Source: Polyangiaceae bacterium (GTDB taxonomy: Bacteria; Myxococcota_A; Polyangia; Polyangiales; Polyangiaceae). From it: DNA of 43,556 nucleotides. Location: positions 1 to 43,556 of the forward strand of contig WQZB01000043.1 of assembly GCA_009780955.1 (NCBI GenBank), read 5' to 3'. The notes below the pieces were generated by a model. That model did no database searches and had not been told where the DNA came from. It saw only the letters and a program-made list of their open reading frames with translations. Position numbers and translations under genes: made by a program. Below, in pieces: positions 43,412 through 43,556 of this stretch (within the stretch, counting starts at the first letter, position 1; every line of letters begins with the position of its first letter).

Positions 43412-43556
43412 CAAGTTGACGCGAGGTTTCGAGCCCCTCGAAGGTTGCTCCCGTCGTCTTTTTGCCGATTTCCGTCGCATCGCTTCGTTGCTTCTCCTCA
43501 AGCTGCACAAGCAGCTCTCGTCGAAGCGCCTCGCTCTGCTCGGAACTCGGCAAAAA
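43386..43556 (-). CDS. C-terminal fragment of an unidentified protein, truncated by window edge
   Basis: 56 codons open on the minus strand from the window edge to TAA (43388-43386). The translation is hydrophilic and helical (SSEQSEALRRELLVQLEEKQ, then a Gly/Thr-rich turn and a Leu-Glu-Ser tail ending SGLSKAV). It has a start outside the window, so it is missed by any ATG-based search. The last nine codons and the stop are made by the 14-bp repeat. No family recognised. Confidence 0.55.
   Translation of the reverse strand, partial: FLPSSEQSEALRRELLVQLEEKQRSDATEIGKKTTGATFEGLETSRQLESGLSKAV

Overview
The window reads like a chromosomal segment of a Myxococcota (deltaproteobacterial, myxobacteria-like) genome of moderately high GC. 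The support is indirect but consistent. There is a GltJ/AgmX-type zinc-ribbon + GYF + TM + AgmX/PglI protein, an OmpA-type protein with thrombospondin type-3 calcium repeats, several Ser/Asp/Gly-rich and Cys-rich lipoproteins, a short REC-histidine kinase hybrid and a VIT/VWA protein. No prophage, insertion sequence, CRISPR array, rRNA or tRNA is visible. Most of it is ordinary core and envelope metabolism.

Layout. 1-8 kb: the tail of a Uma2-type nuclease, a DUF72 protein, a Cys-rich lipoprotein, a lipoprotein-biogenesis cluster (small lipoprotein, parvulin lipoprotein, Lnt), a divergent REC-histidine kinase, and the GltJ-like protein. 8-14.5 kb: the OmpA/TSP3 outer-membrane protein, prfB (RF2) with a fully recognisable programmed +1 frameshift, a secreted protein of unknown function, and a DUF47-PiT phosphate uptake pair preceded by two copies of a dyad. 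14.5-18.5 kb: a complete sugar-type ABC importer (binding lipoprotein, two permeases, ATPase), each gene overlapping the next by 4 nt. 18.5-24 kb: a small membrane protein, a PD40 lipoprotein coupled to an MscS channel, and a ThiO - VanZ-like - zinc alcohol dehydrogenase operon. 24-30.6 kb: a flavin monooxygenase/halogenase-like enzyme, stand-alone rplS (L19), a peroxiredoxin, stand-alone rplC (L3), a secreted Gly-rich membrane protein and a cystathionine gamma-synthase-type PLP enzyme. 30.6-43.5 kb: a DUF1993 protein, a rhomboid protease, fmt divergent from pdxJ-acpS-nnrE/D, an ECF sigma factor, a coupled nucleotidyltransferase/small-protein pair, a VIT-VWA protein, argS-pduO, a metallophosphoesterase and the C-terminus of an unidentified gene ending inside a 14-bp tandem repeat.

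The most striking non-genic signal is a family of short palindromic elements whose ends read GTAGGGGC / GCCCCTAC. Twelve copies lie in six intergenic regions, five of them between convergent genes. Two copies sit so that the TAG of their GTAGGGGC end is the stop codon of the upstream gene. Two longer composite types each occur twice, once in each orientation. They look like REP/MITE-type extragenic palindromes that may act as bidirectional terminators.

Co-regulated units inferred from 4-nt overlaps (ATGA, GTGA or TTGA): small lipoprotein-parvulin; sugar ABC importer; MscS-PD40 lipoprotein; ThiO-VanZ-ADH; pdxJ-acpS-nnr; nucleotidyltransferase-small protein. I see no clearly undescribed multi-gene system. 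The best candidates for a second look are the repeat family, the two ribosomal protein genes outside their usual operons, the nucleotidyltransferase pair and the dyad repeats before the phosphate transporter.
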